From Granulosicoccus sp947495035 (GTDB lineage Bacteria; Pseudomonadota; Gammaproteobacteria; Granulosicoccales; Granulosicoccaceae), in assembly GCF_050589605.1 (NCBI RefSeq), contig NZ_JBNGOO010000001.1: a stretch of 64,000 nt of DNA. One strand, written 5' to 3'. The notes under the pieces are model-generated. The model did not search any database, was not told the origin of the DNA, and saw only the letters and a list, made by a program, of their open reading frames with translations. Every line of letters starts with the position of its first letter. Position 1 is the stretch's first letter. The position numbers and the translations under genes are program-made. Of this stretch, positions 24,948-33,911 are shown piece by piece.

Positions 24948-26162
24948 TCATTCGTGGTGACATTCATCTTCCGGACTCGACTCGGACGGTGTGCCAATGG
25001 CGATACCGGTGAAGGTCTGGTTGATGTGCATGGAATTGAATTGCTCGCCGTAGGTATTGAAACCCACGAAGCGCTTTTCCCTGTACAGCTCGGCAATGCG
25101 ATGGGTTGTCTGGCGATGCCGGGCATCGAGCTTTCGGTAAATGCAGTCGAATCCGACAATGAGATCGATGGGGCCGATTTCCTGTTCCAGTGCGTCGATG
25201 GCCTGTCGGGAGGACTCAACCATGCCTTCGGATCGAGCAACGGTCATCACCAGGCCGTTGTCGATGGCGCAGAAGAACGTCAATGACATGTCTTCATTGA
25301 GTTGCTGGATCGAGCGGCTGTAGTGTTCTCCCCCAAATCGAACGATGACGGAGTAAGAGGCAAAGCTACCTGAATCCAGTTCCTCGGGGCTCATGCCGAT
25401 GGCGTTGGCATAGGCCACTGCGGCCGGCTCGGCATTGAATTCGCTGACCCGTCGCAGATCCGGATCAGCCTCGGTGACTACCAGCTTGTGTTCGGTGGGC
25501 GCGAAGTTGTTGTTGGTGAACAGCTTGAAGGGCAGCTGGCAATCGATCAACGTCAGAATGGCAGCGCCGGACATTACCTGGTCATTGCTGATCTGCCAGG
25601 TTTTTTCGAACAAGAGGTCATCACCGGCGGAACCGCCTATCAATGGTATGCCGTCGAGTCCTCGATCGATGGCGACAGTGACGGTTTCTTCCGAATACGA
25701 CAAGCCATCGATGAGCAACAGGGCGAATTGCGTGTGAGTCTCGTCAGGGTGGGGCAGGGTGTCGAGAAATCGTTTTCTGTGTTCTGCAGTGATTCCCGCG
25801 ATATTCTCCATGCCGAGGCTGGCTGCATCCTGCATCACGACGGACTGTGCATTGAACCAGCGGGCGGGAAGCAGGACGGCGATGAATCCCTGTTCCTGCA
25901 TGCCATCGGGTGTGACTTCTCCACTGGTAGAGCATCCGCAGAAAGTCAGCGTCGGACTGCGCTGGCGCAGCCCCGTGACCAGTTGTTCAGGCGCATGCCG
26001 ACTGGCAGAGAACCAGATGATGGCAATCGCAATATCCTGCTTGTCGGCAATATCACCAATACGGCTGCACAATTGATCCGTATTGGCCGTTTCGCTCCAC
26101 AACACCTGTATTCCGCTGGTATAGCAGTTAACGGACACAGGGTCGGTTGCGGATGTATTCAT
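24948..26162 (-). CDS. FIST-domain sensory protein
   Basis: A protein of about 404 residues with FIST N-terminal and C-terminal domains, a putative small-ligand sensing module. Recognisable blocks are AIAIIWFSASRHAPEQLVTG, TFCGCSTSGEVTPDGMQEQG, DGLSYSEETVTVAIDRGLDG, IPLIGGSAGDDLLF, the FIST_C part ending LIVGFDCIYRKLDARH, and VGFNTYGEQFNSMHINQTFTG. No output domain (kinase, GGDEF) is attached. The frame is open upstream to 26336, but ATG at 26162 starts the conserved region and the upstream part overlaps the DAHP synthase gene. It is convergent with the PQQ dehydrogenase. Confidence 0.85.
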   Translation of the reverse strand: MNTSATDPVSVNCYTSGIQVLWSETANTDQLCSRIGDIADKQDIAIAIIWFSASRHAPEQLVTGLRQRSPTLTFCGCSTSGEVTPDGMQEQGFIAVLLPARWFNAQSVVMQDAASLGMENIAGITAEHRKRFLDTLPHPDETHTQFALLLIDGLSYSEETVTVAIDRGLDGIPLIGGSAGDDLLFEKTWQISNDQVMSGAAILTLIDCQLPFKLFTNNNFAPTEHKLVVTEADPDLRRVSEFNAEPAAVAYANAIGMSPEELDSGSFASYSVIVRFGGEHYSRSIQQLNEDMSLTFFCAIDNGLVMTVARSEGMVESSRQAIDALEQEIGPIDLIVGFDCIYRKLDARHRQTTHRIAELYREKRFVGFNTYGEQFNSMHINQTFTGIAIGTPSESSPEDECHHE

Positions 26163-26220
26163 GAGTGACACGGGGCCGGCCCGATTGCACGTAACAGACA
26201 CACAGAGTGTGTCACAGAGT

Positions 26221-27294
26221 TCAGGTCGAGGTGAAGGGCTTGCCGAAAATTGCCTGCTGCATGGCTGATGCGAGCATTGACAGTGTCTCGTCGGTATCCT
26301 GCCATCCCATGCAGGCATCGGTGATGCTTTGCCCATAGGTCAGTTCTGCCGGAGGTGCCATGCTCTGCTTGCCTTCCACCAGATGGCTTTCGATCATGAG
26401 ACCGGCAATCAGCGATGACTCGGCGGGCAGGCGAGCGGCGATATCGGCGGCTACCAGACGCTGGCGTTTGTGATCCTTGAGGCTGTTGCCATGGCTGCAA
26501 TCGATCATGATGCGCGGGGAAATGCCCCGCTGTTGCTGGCTGTCGCTGGCTGCCTTGACGCTGGCCGTGTCGAAATTCGGGGTCTTGCCGCCACGCAGAA
26601 TCAGGTGAGCGTCCTCATTGCCACGAGTTCTGAACAAGGCGATGCGGCCTTCGCTGGTGGGGCTGAGAAAGGCATGGGGGTGGCTGGCTGCCTGGATGGC
26701 ATCGATGGCAATTCCGACATCGCCACTGGTGGCGTTCTTGAAGCCCACGGGGCAGGACAGTCCGGAGGCAATTTCCCGGTGGACCTGACTTTCGGTGGTG
26801 CGTGCGCCGATGGCGCCCCAACTGACCGTATCGGCATAGTACTGCCCGGTGGCGGCATCGAGAAATTCGCAGCCGGCGGGCATGCCGATGGCCGCCAGGT
26901 CCAGCAGCAGCTTGCGCGCCTTGTACAGACCTTCGTCGATCTGGAAGCTGTTGTCCATGTTCGGATCATTGATCAGTCCCTTCCAGCCGATGATGGTGCG
27001 GGGCTTTTCGAAATATACCCGCATGACGATCTCCAGCGAGTCCCTGTAACGTTCGCGCAGTTCATTCAACTGGCCGGCGTAATCCATGGCCGCAACCGGA
27101 TCATGGATGGAGCAGGGGCCGATGACGACCAGCAGGCGTGGATCACGACCGTGGATGATGTCGGCTATGCGCTGCCGGGTGGCAGTTATGGCAAGAGCCT
27201 GCTCATCGGGCAGAGGCAAGTCGGCGGAGAGTTCGGCCGGGCTCTGCATGGCGACAATCGATTCGATGCGAATGTCGGAAGTGGCATTGTTCAT
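26221..27294 (-). CDS. 3-deoxy-7-phosphoheptulonate synthase, class I
   Basis: A 357-residue DAHP synthase that joins phosphoenolpyruvate and erythrose 4-phosphate at the entry of the shikimate pathway. Family motifs are LLVVIGPCSIHDPVAAMDYA, MRVYFEKPRTIIGWKGLINDP, PVGFKNATSGDVGIAIDAI, and IMIDCSHGNSLKDHKRQ with the metal-binding Cys and His residues. The type is AroF/AroG/AroH; which feedback specificity applies cannot be judged safely. Length matches the family. It is separated from the ABC permease operon by a hairpin and has no pathway neighbours here. Confidence 0.92.
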   Translation of the reverse strand: MNNATSDIRIESIVAMQSPAELSADLPLPDEQALAITATRQRIADIIHGRDPRLLVVIGPCSIHDPVAAMDYAGQLNELRERYRDSLEIVMRVYFEKPRTIIGWKGLINDPNMDNSFQIDEGLYKARKLLLDLAAIGMPAGCEFLDAATGQYYADTVSWGAIGARTTESQVHREIASGLSCPVGFKNATSGDVGIAIDAIQAASHPHAFLSPTSEGRIALFRTRGNEDAHLILRGGKTPNFDTASVKAASDSQQQRGISPRIMIDCSHGNSLKDHKRQRLVAADIAARLPAESSLIAGLMIESHLVEGKQSMAPPAELTYGQSITDACMGWQDTDETLSMLASAMQQAIFGKPFTST

Positions 27295-27372
27295 GGCGTG
27301 GTATCAGGATTGGACTGTGGCGCGACATTGAAGGCGTGCCGCACGAATCGGCCATGATAACGCAGGAGAGTT

Positions 27373-27398
27373 GCCGGACGGACAAGACGCCGTCCGGC
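27373..27398. terminator. Hairpin at the end of the galactoside/ABC operon
   Basis: A perfect 9-base stem (27373-27381 with 27390-27398, 8-base loop) just past the last permease gene on the minus strand. It probably ends the long sugar operon. No T tract is seen. Confidence 0.6.
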
Positions 27399-27407
27399 GG
27401 ATCGAAC

Positions 27408-28259
27408 TCAGCCCTTGGTGGCACCCAGAGTGAGGCCGGCGATGAAGTGCTTCTGCATGGCAAAGAACATCAGCACCGGTGGGATGGCTGCCAGCAGGGA
27501 CGCGGCGGATACCAGTTGCCATTGGCTGACGAACTGGCCGTTGAGTGCACGAACACCGGCTGTGATGGGCAGTGCATGATCACCCTGAATCAACACGGTG
27601 GCCCAGAAGAAGTCATTCCAGATGAAGGTGAAGATCAGCACGGACAGTGCGGCAATGGCAGGCTTGACCAGTGGCAGTACCAGATACCAGAAGATCTTGA
27701 ATTCACCGACGCCGTCGATACGGGCGGACTCGATCAGTTCATAGGGCAGGGCCTTGATGAAATTGCGCATGAACAGCGTACAGAATCCGAGCTGGAAGGC
27801 CGAGTGGAACAGCACTAGGCCCTTCACCGTATCGTAGAGGCCGGTGTTCACGGACAGGTCGCGAACCGGCACCATCAGAATCTGGAAAGGCACGAAGTTA
27901 CCGGCCACGAACACGAAGAACAGCGGCACGGCCCACTTGAAGCGATACACGGACAGGGCATAGCCGGTCAGACAGGACAGACCGACGGCCAGGATGACCG
28001 TGGGAATGGTGATTCGTACCGAGTTCCACAGGTACATGCCGGCCTTGGATTGCTGGAAGACTGCCGCGTAGTTCTCGATCAGCAGGAAATCCGACGGCAT
28101 ACCGAAGATATTGCCCTGGTTGATGTCGATGGCCGGCCGGATGGAGGTCAGAAAGATCGCCAGCAGCGGCAGCAGCCAGATGAACAGCGCGATCGGCAGG
28201 ATGATCTGGTAGCCGGTACGCACACCGGCGGATGAGTTTTCTATCGGTTTTGGAAACAT
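27408..28259 (-). CDS. Sugar ABC transporter permease (MalG type)
   Basis: A 283-residue CUT1-family inner-membrane permease with six predicted helices. The ATPase-docking EAA loop is ELIESARIDGVGEFKIFWYLVLPLVKPA. The end RALNGQFVSQWQLVSAASLLAAIPPVLMFFAMQKHFIAGLTLGATKG is typical of MalG-like subunits (described as one stretch, about residues 235-283). It partners the MalF-type gene 6 bases upstream, the binding protein encoded before that, and probably the ATPase at 38415. Confidence 0.92.
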   Translation of the reverse strand: MFPKPIENSSAGVRTGYQIILPIALFIWLLPLLAIFLTSIRPAIDINQGNIFGMPSDFLLIENYAAVFQQSKAGMYLWNSVRITIPTVILAVGLSCLTGYALSVYRFKWAVPLFFVFVAGNFVPFQILMVPVRDLSVNTGLYDTVKGLVLFHSAFQLGFCTLFMRNFIKALPYELIESARIDGVGEFKIFWYLVLPLVKPAIAALSVLIFTFIWNDFFWATVLIQGDHALPITAGVRALNGQFVSQWQLVSAASLLAAIPPVLMFFAMQKHFIAGLTLGATKG

Positions 28260-28265
28260 GAGCGA

Positions 28266-29198
28266 TTACCCTTTCTCGTCCTGATACATGCGCCAGAGGA
28301 AGAAGCTGATGTACACCAGCATGATGAGGAACAGAACCGTGGCGATGGCTGAGCCATAGCCGTAGCGGAAGCCGTATTCCGACAGCGCGGTTTCGAACAT
28401 GTAGTAGGCCAGAACATTGGAGGAGCCATAGGGGCCGCCCTGCGTCATGATGGCGATCAGGTCGAAGGAGCGCAGGGCACCGATGACCGTTACCACCACG
28501 GCGATGAAAGTGGCCGGTTTCAGCTGCGGCAGAATGATGTACCAGAGCATCTTCCAGCCCTTGGCATTATCCAGCCTGCCGGCTTCTACCTGATCGGGAG
28601 ACACATTGTTGAGGCCGGTGAGATAGAGAATCATGCAGTAGGCAATCTGTGGCCACAGACCTGCCAGGATGATACCGAAGGTCACCAGGTCCTCATCGGC
28701 AAGAATGGCCGGAGGCGTGGCACCGAAGAAGTTCCAGACAATGCCGACGATGCCGAAATCGGGGTTGTAGAACCAGGTGAAGATCAGACCCACGACCACC
28801 TGCGAGATGACGAAGGGAAAGAAGAACAGGGATTTGTAGATGCGTATGCCGGTAACGGTCTGATTCAGGAACAGGGCGATGCCCAATCCGGCGGGTACCG
28901 CCAGCATGTACAACACCAGCCACCAGACATTGTTGACCAGCGAGGTGTAGAAGCGATCGTCATCCATCAGTTCGACATAGTTGCCCATGCCCACCCATTC
29001 CTTGGGCCCGAGACCATCCCAGGCATAGAAGGATATCCAGATGGACTCGAAGATGGGCGCTATGACATAGATGAAAAAGAAGATCAGTCCGGGGGCCAGA
29101 AACAGCCACGGGGCCATCTTGATGCGGTTCTTGTGCAGCCAGCTTCGTTTGGCGGGTGGCGTATCGAGCGTAGCGGCATTCCCGTTATTGCTTGCCAT
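28266..29198 (-). CDS. Sugar ABC transporter permease (MalF type)
   Basis: A 310-residue CUT1-family permease with helices starting at APWLFLAPGLIFFFIYVIAP. The EAA loop is VEAGRLDNAKGWKMLWYIILPQLKPA. It forms the membrane channel with the MalG-type partner. The gene starts about 140 bases after the binding-protein gene, across a stem-loop, and ends 6 bases before the MalG-type gene. Confidence 0.92.
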   Translation of the reverse strand: MASNNGNAATLDTPPAKRSWLHKNRIKMAPWLFLAPGLIFFFIYVIAPIFESIWISFYAWDGLGPKEWVGMGNYVELMDDDRFYTSLVNNVWWLVLYMLAVPAGLGIALFLNQTVTGIRIYKSLFFFPFVISQVVVGLIFTWFYNPDFGIVGIVWNFFGATPPAILADEDLVTFGIILAGLWPQIAYCMILYLTGLNNVSPDQVEAGRLDNAKGWKMLWYIILPQLKPATFIAVVVTVIGALRSFDLIAIMTQGGPYGSSNVLAYYMFETALSEYGFRYGYGSAIATVLFLIMLVYISFFLWRMYQDEKG

Positions 29199-29307
29199 GA
29201 ACAGTTTTCCTCAATGCGGTGACGTGGCCCTGGCTAGATCTTGCAGTGCTGGTTCAGGGTTGTAGTGAGCCACCTCCTGTGGCCCACCGGATCGGCACGA
29301 CGTGGAT

Positions 29308-29329
29308 CGGCACCTGCTGTCAGGTGCCG
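29308..29329 (-). terminator. Intra-operon stem-loop after the binding-protein gene
   Basis: A perfect 9-base stem with a 4-base loop (arms 29308-29316 and 29321-29329) lies 9 bases after the binding-protein stop and before the permeases. Such hairpins often stabilise the upstream mRNA or partly terminate, giving more binding protein than permease. Confidence 0.6.
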
Positions 29330-29338
29330 ACGTCGCGA

Positions 29339-30574
29339 CTACTTGTAGACGCGAGCCTGAATCTTGTCCAGACGCTTGAGGATGTCGTCCAGGCGCTCAG
29401 GCTTGATCATGAACTCCTGAAAGCCTTCCATGCCGGCCTTGGCCATTTCCGCCGGTGCATCCCGGTCGAAGAACTGTGCCAGACCGCTGGCAGAACTCAG
29501 AGTCTCGAAACCCTTCTGCAGGAACTTGTCGTCTCCAACCGAAGAGTTCTTGTTGATGGGCAGCTGACCGATGGTCGCGTTCCATTCAGTCTGGATGTCC
29601 GGTTGGGCGATGAATGCCAGGAACTTGCGCGCATCTTCCTTGTTCTTGGCGTTGGCCGGAATGAAGAAGGCATCGGTAGGCGCTTCTTCGGCACGAGCGA
29701 CGCCGGGAGTGATTTCGGGGAAGGGGAAGTAGTCGATCTGGTCGTTGGTCAGACCACCATCGCGCATGGACTCGACGGCAAAGTTGCCCATGACATACAT
29801 GGCGGCTTCACCCTTGATGAAGGCAGCCATTGCATCCTGCCAGCTCATGGTGGCATGGTTGTCGATGAAGTAACCGGGCTCGACCAGTTCCTTCCACTTT
29901 TCGAATACCGCCACGATGCGTGGATCGGTGTACTTGATCTTGCCGGCTGTCAGGTCGTTATGCACATCGTAGCCATTGGTGCGCAGGTTCAGGTAGTCGA
30001 AGACACCGGCAGCTGGCCACAGGTTCTTGGTGCCGATGGTGATGGGCGTGATGCCGGCTTCCTTGAGCTTGGCTGAGGCTGCCAGCAGTTCTTCCCAATT
30101 TCTGGGTGGTTCGATACCGTGCTCGGCGAAGATATCCGAGCGGTAGTACATGCCCCACTGGTAGTAGGTGTACGGAACCCCCCATTGCTTGCCATCGATG
30201 GTCATGGCGGATTTGGTGGAGGCCAGACTGTCGCTGAAGCCTTCCGCTTCCCAGACATCGGAGACGTCTTCGAACTGACCGGCGTTGACGAAAGGTGCCA
30301 TGCGGTTTCCGGGATACCAGGATGTCACATCCGGTGCTTCTGCACTCAGGAAGTTGCGAATGGCTGTCTTGTGAGCTTCGCGGTCGTTGATGCTGACGGT
30401 GACATTGATGTCGGGGTTGGCAGCCTTGAACTTCTCGACAGCGGCTTCAAAGCCGGCCTTGGGTGCCGGGTTCAGGTCATCGAAGATGATGGACAGGTCT
30501 CCGGCCATTGCCGGTGCGCCAAGGACACTGGTGATGGCCAGTGCAGCGGCGGTCTTGCTGATGGTTTTGAACAT
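29339..30574 (-). CDS. Sugar ABC transporter substrate-binding protein
   Basis: A 411-residue periplasmic binding protein (cluster B/D, CUT1 type). The start ATG at 30574 follows a strong GGAGAAGG ribosome-binding site and gives the signal peptide MFKTISKTAAALAITSVLG, cleaved near PAMA. The mature part opens GDLSIIFDDLNPAPKAGFE and includes ALDASWYPGNR-like segments (EAPDVTSWYPGNRMAPFV), GKQWGVPYTYYQWGMYYR, and the end DDILKRLDKIQARVYK. Its neighbours suggest a galactoside ligand. No other function is likely. Confidence 0.9.
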   Translation of the reverse strand: MFKTISKTAAALAITSVLGAPAMAGDLSIIFDDLNPAPKAGFEAAVEKFKAANPDINVTVSINDREAHKTAIRNFLSAEAPDVTSWYPGNRMAPFVNAGQFEDVSDVWEAEGFSDSLASTKSAMTIDGKQWGVPYTYYQWGMYYRSDIFAEHGIEPPRNWEELLAASAKLKEAGITPITIGTKNLWPAAGVFDYLNLRTNGYDVHNDLTAGKIKYTDPRIVAVFEKWKELVEPGYFIDNHATMSWQDAMAAFIKGEAAMYVMGNFAVESMRDGGLTNDQIDYFPFPEITPGVARAEEAPTDAFFIPANAKNKEDARKFLAFIAQPDIQTEWNATIGQLPINKNSSVGDDKFLQKGFETLSSASGLAQFFDRDAPAEMAKAGMEGFQEFMIKPERLDDILKRLDKIQARVYK

Positions 30575-30733
30575 GAGCTTTCTCTTTCCTTCTCCAGAAA
30601 TGGTTACGGTTATGGCAGTCATGATTTGACGGGCAACTGCCGTTACCCGGGACCCCGGGGGATCAAGTCGATGTGCCGGTACTGACGACCAGCATCATCG
30701 GAAACGAACAACGGTACAACTCTGCAACTCAGG

Positions 30734-30756
30734 CCCGTTGCCCTGACGACAACGGG
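30734..30756. terminator. Stem-loop between the beta-galactosidase and binding-protein genes
   Basis: A 7-base perfect stem (30734-30740 with 30750-30756, 9-base loop) lies in the 197-base gap between the two genes. On the minus strand it follows a T6 run rather than preceding one, so it may be a processing site or attenuator rather than a full terminator. The gap could also hold an internal promoter. Confidence 0.35.
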
Positions 30757-30771
30757 GTAGAAAAAATCGAT

Positions 30772-32868
30772 TCATTCGGCCACCCAGACAGCGACCTGCG
30801 CCTGTTCCAGTGTGCGTGACCCTATCAGAAGTGGTGTGTCGTGGTGAAAATCCAGCAGGCTGCCCAGTTCCTTGTCCAGCTCAACCGGCCGGGCACCGAA
30901 ATTGAACGCCACGCGATAGGGACCGATACGCTGTGTACGCAACCAGGGGCCGAGATCGCGTCCGGCGATGCCGGCCTCCTCGAGCAGTTCACCGAGCAAG
31001 GAGAGCAACGAGTTGTTGTCCGGTATCGCATTGATGTAATGCACACCTTGTTGCTCGTAATGAAATCCCCACTGGTCGTCGAAATGCATGCGTGGTTCCA
31101 CCGGGCTCTTCACCTCTTCCCGCCATTGCGAGCAGCGACGATTCCTGCCCGTGCTGCCAGTGGCTGACAGCAGCTCGTTGGTCGGCAGGGATTCGCTGCG
31201 AATGATCTGCACGGGCAGCAATTGCTCGAAATGGCCCGGTGGCAGACTGTCGGGAATCCGGTACTCACTGGAGCGGCTGCCCGTGCCCGGAAACAGGACA
31301 ATGACACTTTGCTGTTGCTGGTGGGCGGCTTTCAGTCGGGACACCAGGTCGGGATCGTCTTCCGTACTGCTGCAGACCAGCACCAGACGATAGTTGTCCA
31401 GGGGGGCTGTCGGCGCGATGATATCGACGTTGGCGCCCCACTGCCGACAGGCGCTGTGGACTCGCTGACAGAAGCCCAGAGGGCTGTAGGTGCTGCCGCC
31501 GGGTAACTGGATATCCTGAATGGCATTTCCGGCATAACTGAAGATGATGGCAATGTCCGAGTGAACGGGCAGGGCGCCGAGCAATCTGTCGATCGTCTCG
31601 TTCGGTGCCTGCTGTGCAGGTTCGGCCGTTGACGGCTCATCAAGACTGGCATCCCCTGGCGCTTCGCGCCGGAGTTCCTCGACAGAGAACGAGGCAAGGT
31701 CTGCCAGCTCCCGATTCAGATCTGCCAATTCAGTGGCTGCCACATCCGCATCGCCATTGGACAGTAACAGACCGGTATGGGTCTGTTCCTGGGCGAAGGG
31801 GGCCTGGCGCCAGCGGAAGTAGCTCATCAGTTCGGCACCGTGGGCGAATGCCTCCCAACCCCAGAGCCGAACCATGCCGGCCAGAGGGGCAGGGTTGTAG
31901 GGGGCCCAGTTGACGGGGCCGGGCTGCTGCTCCATGACCCACCAGCGCCCGTTGCAACAGCCGCGATACAAGTCGTGATGAAAGGCGGAGCCATCCGGGT
32001 GGCCGGTGCGCAGATAGCGTTCCTGGTCCGTGGCATCGCCATTGTCTCGAGTCAGGAAGCCCAGCGGATAGTTGTCCCAGGTTGCCACATCCAGATCTCT
32101 GGAGACTTCATGATGATCGAACTCCACGAAGTTGCCCATGAAATTGTGCACGACATCCCGTCCGGGAGAGTGTTCGCGGATGATGTCGCACTGCGCCCGA
32201 TTGAAGCGGGCTATCTGATTGGACGAGAACCGCCAGAAGGCCAGTTGATGCGAGGGGTTGCTTTCGGTCACATTGCCCACGGGCAGACCGATCTGCTCGA
32301 AGTTGTCGTATTCCATGCTCCAGAACACATTGCCCCAGGCATCGTTGAGTAAATCGATAGTGCCGTAACGTGCTTCACACCAGCGCTGAAAGGCAGCCAG
32401 TGCATGCCCGGAGTAGCTGATACTGGTGCTGTGGCAACCGTATTCATTGTCGGTTTGCCAGGCAATGATTGCCGGATGCTGACCAAAGCGGCGAGCAAGA
32501 ATCTCGACAATGCGACGGCACTCGGCCAGATAGGCTTCATGCGAAAAGCAGTAGTGCCGGCGTGACCCGAAATCCCGTATGCGACCATCCGCGTCCACGG
32601 CCAGCATGTCCGGGTGCTTGTCGAGCATCCAGCGAGGTGGCGTGGCGGTAGGTGTTCCCAGTACGACGGACAGGCCGGCAGCATGCAAGGTATCGATGGC
32701 GCGCTGCAGCCAGTCCAGGTGCAGGGTTCCGTCGCGGGTTTCCAGGCGGCTCCAGGCAAATTCCCCGATTCTGACCACACTCAGGCCGAGTTCGCGCATC
32801 TGTGCCGCGTCTTGAGCCCATCGCTCTTCCGGCCAGTGCTCGGGGTAATAGCAGACGCCTGTTTTCAT
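30772..32868 (-). CDS. Beta-galactosidase, GH42
   Basis: A 698-residue cytoplasmic glycoside hydrolase of family 42. It opens MKTGVCYYPEHWPEERWAQD. The acid/base Glu142 is in WQTDNEYGCH and the nucleophile Glu313 in WWVMEQQPGPVNW. The trimerisation and beta domains follow, ending VAFNFGARPVELDKELGSLL and a short tail. No signal peptide is present. I use ATG at 32868 because it overlaps the galT stop (ATGA); an ATG at 32877 is also in frame. It releases galactose for the galK/galT genes upstream. Confidence 0.9.
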   Translation of the reverse strand: MKTGVCYYPEHWPEERWAQDAAQMRELGLSVVRIGEFAWSRLETRDGTLHLDWLQRAIDTLHAAGLSVVLGTPTATPPRWMLDKHPDMLAVDADGRIRDFGSRRHYCFSHEAYLAECRRIVEILARRFGQHPAIIAWQTDNEYGCHSTSISYSGHALAAFQRWCEARYGTIDLLNDAWGNVFWSMEYDNFEQIGLPVGNVTESNPSHQLAFWRFSSNQIARFNRAQCDIIREHSPGRDVVHNFMGNFVEFDHHEVSRDLDVATWDNYPLGFLTRDNGDATDQERYLRTGHPDGSAFHHDLYRGCCNGRWWVMEQQPGPVNWAPYNPAPLAGMVRLWGWEAFAHGAELMSYFRWRQAPFAQEQTHTGLLLSNGDADVAATELADLNRELADLASFSVEELRREAPGDASLDEPSTAEPAQQAPNETIDRLLGALPVHSDIAIIFSYAGNAIQDIQLPGGSTYSPLGFCQRVHSACRQWGANVDIIAPTAPLDNYRLVLVCSSTEDDPDLVSRLKAAHQQQQSVIVLFPGTGSRSSEYRIPDSLPPGHFEQLLPVQIIRSESLPTNELLSATGSTGRNRRCSQWREEVKSPVEPRMHFDDQWGFHYEQQGVHYINAIPDNNSLLSLLGELLEEAGIAGRDLGPWLRTQRIGPYRVAFNFGARPVELDKELGSLLDFHHDTPLLIGSRTLEQAQVAVWVAE

Positions 32869-33911
32869 GACTGCCATGTATCCGTGTCGATCTGCCGCAG
32901 TTGTTGTGCTGCCTGTTCGGGCTGCACCGGATTGACGATATTGTTGGAACCGGATTCGAAGCCTGCGAGGAATTTCAGCTTTTCAGGATCGCGCAGTGGT
33001 GGCTGGAATGCCAGGTGGAAACACCAGTGCAGATTGTCCGCCTGATGGGCGGTATCGCAAGGTGCATTGTGCAGCAGGGTGATATTGGGCGCCGAGCGCC
33101 GGAACAGCAGATCGTAGCGTCTGACCTGGCGCTGATAGACATCGGCCAGTTCATCCAGCTCCGCATCGCTCATGTCGGCCACGGAACTGACGTGTCGATG
33201 CGGCACGATCCAGGTCTCATAGGCAAAGCGTGCGGCGAATGGCACGATCACGGAGAACAGGGCATTTTTCTCGACCATCAGTTCGGACTGGGTGTGCGGG
33301 TCCTGCAGCAGATTCTGCAGTAGGGACTCGCCGGCATGCTCGCGAGCATGCGCGGCCTGGGCGTCACGCATGCGGCTGGCCGTGTCGGTCACGAATGCGG
33401 TGGCGTAGATCTGGCCATGGGGGTGCAGATTGGACACACCGATTTCCACGCCCTTGTTCTCGAAGATCAGTACGTTCTCGATGCCCTTGCGGGCACTGAG
33501 GCTGCGATACTCCGATTGCCACAATCGTGCAACCGCACGCATCTCGGCCTGAGTGATGCTGGCGAGCGTCGCATCGTGTCGTTCCGACCAGCACAGGACT
33601 CGACATTCGCCATGCGCCGGAGCGGTTCTGTGCAGCTCGTTTTCGTTCGTCGAGGACGCTTCGGCAGGGGCATCGAATGACAGGGACGGAAAGTCGTTGT
33701 CAAAGGCATAGGCTCCCTGATAGTCAGGATTGACCTGGCCATTGGCGCGGGTGACTCGCGGACACAGATAGCAGTCAGGATCGTGAACGGCTGCTGTCTG
33801 CTGGCTGCTTGTTGCCATGGCACCCGACCAGGGGCGTGCTGCAGAGCGGGCGGAGATCAGAACCCATTGCATCAGCAGTGGGTGCCAGCGTCGTTGCCAG
33901 TTTCCACTCAT
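32865..33911 (-). CDS. galT: Galactose-1-phosphate uridylyltransferase
   Basis: A 348-residue GalT of the Leloir pathway, exchanging UMP between UDP-glucose and galactose 1-phosphate. Seen: the RWHPLLMQWVLISARSAARPW opening (about residues 6-26), the zinc and UDP-sugar region DCYLCPRVTRANGQVNP, the active-site block NLHPHGQIYAT with the HPH motif, and the later WIVPHRHVSS and CFHLAFQPPLRD histidine motifs. It overlaps galK upstream and the GH42 gene downstream by 4 bases each, a tightly coupled unit. Confidence 0.92.
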   Translation of the reverse strand: MSGNWQRRWHPLLMQWVLISARSAARPWSGAMATSSQQTAAVHDPDCYLCPRVTRANGQVNPDYQGAYAFDNDFPSLSFDAPAEASSTNENELHRTAPAHGECRVLCWSERHDATLASITQAEMRAVARLWQSEYRSLSARKGIENVLIFENKGVEIGVSNLHPHGQIYATAFVTDTASRMRDAQAAHAREHAGESLLQNLLQDPHTQSELMVEKNALFSVIVPFAARFAYETWIVPHRHVSSVADMSDAELDELADVYQRQVRRYDLLFRRSAPNITLLHNAPCDTAHQADNLHWCFHLAFQPPLRDPEKLKFLAGFESGSNNIVNPVQPEQAAQQLRQIDTDTWQS

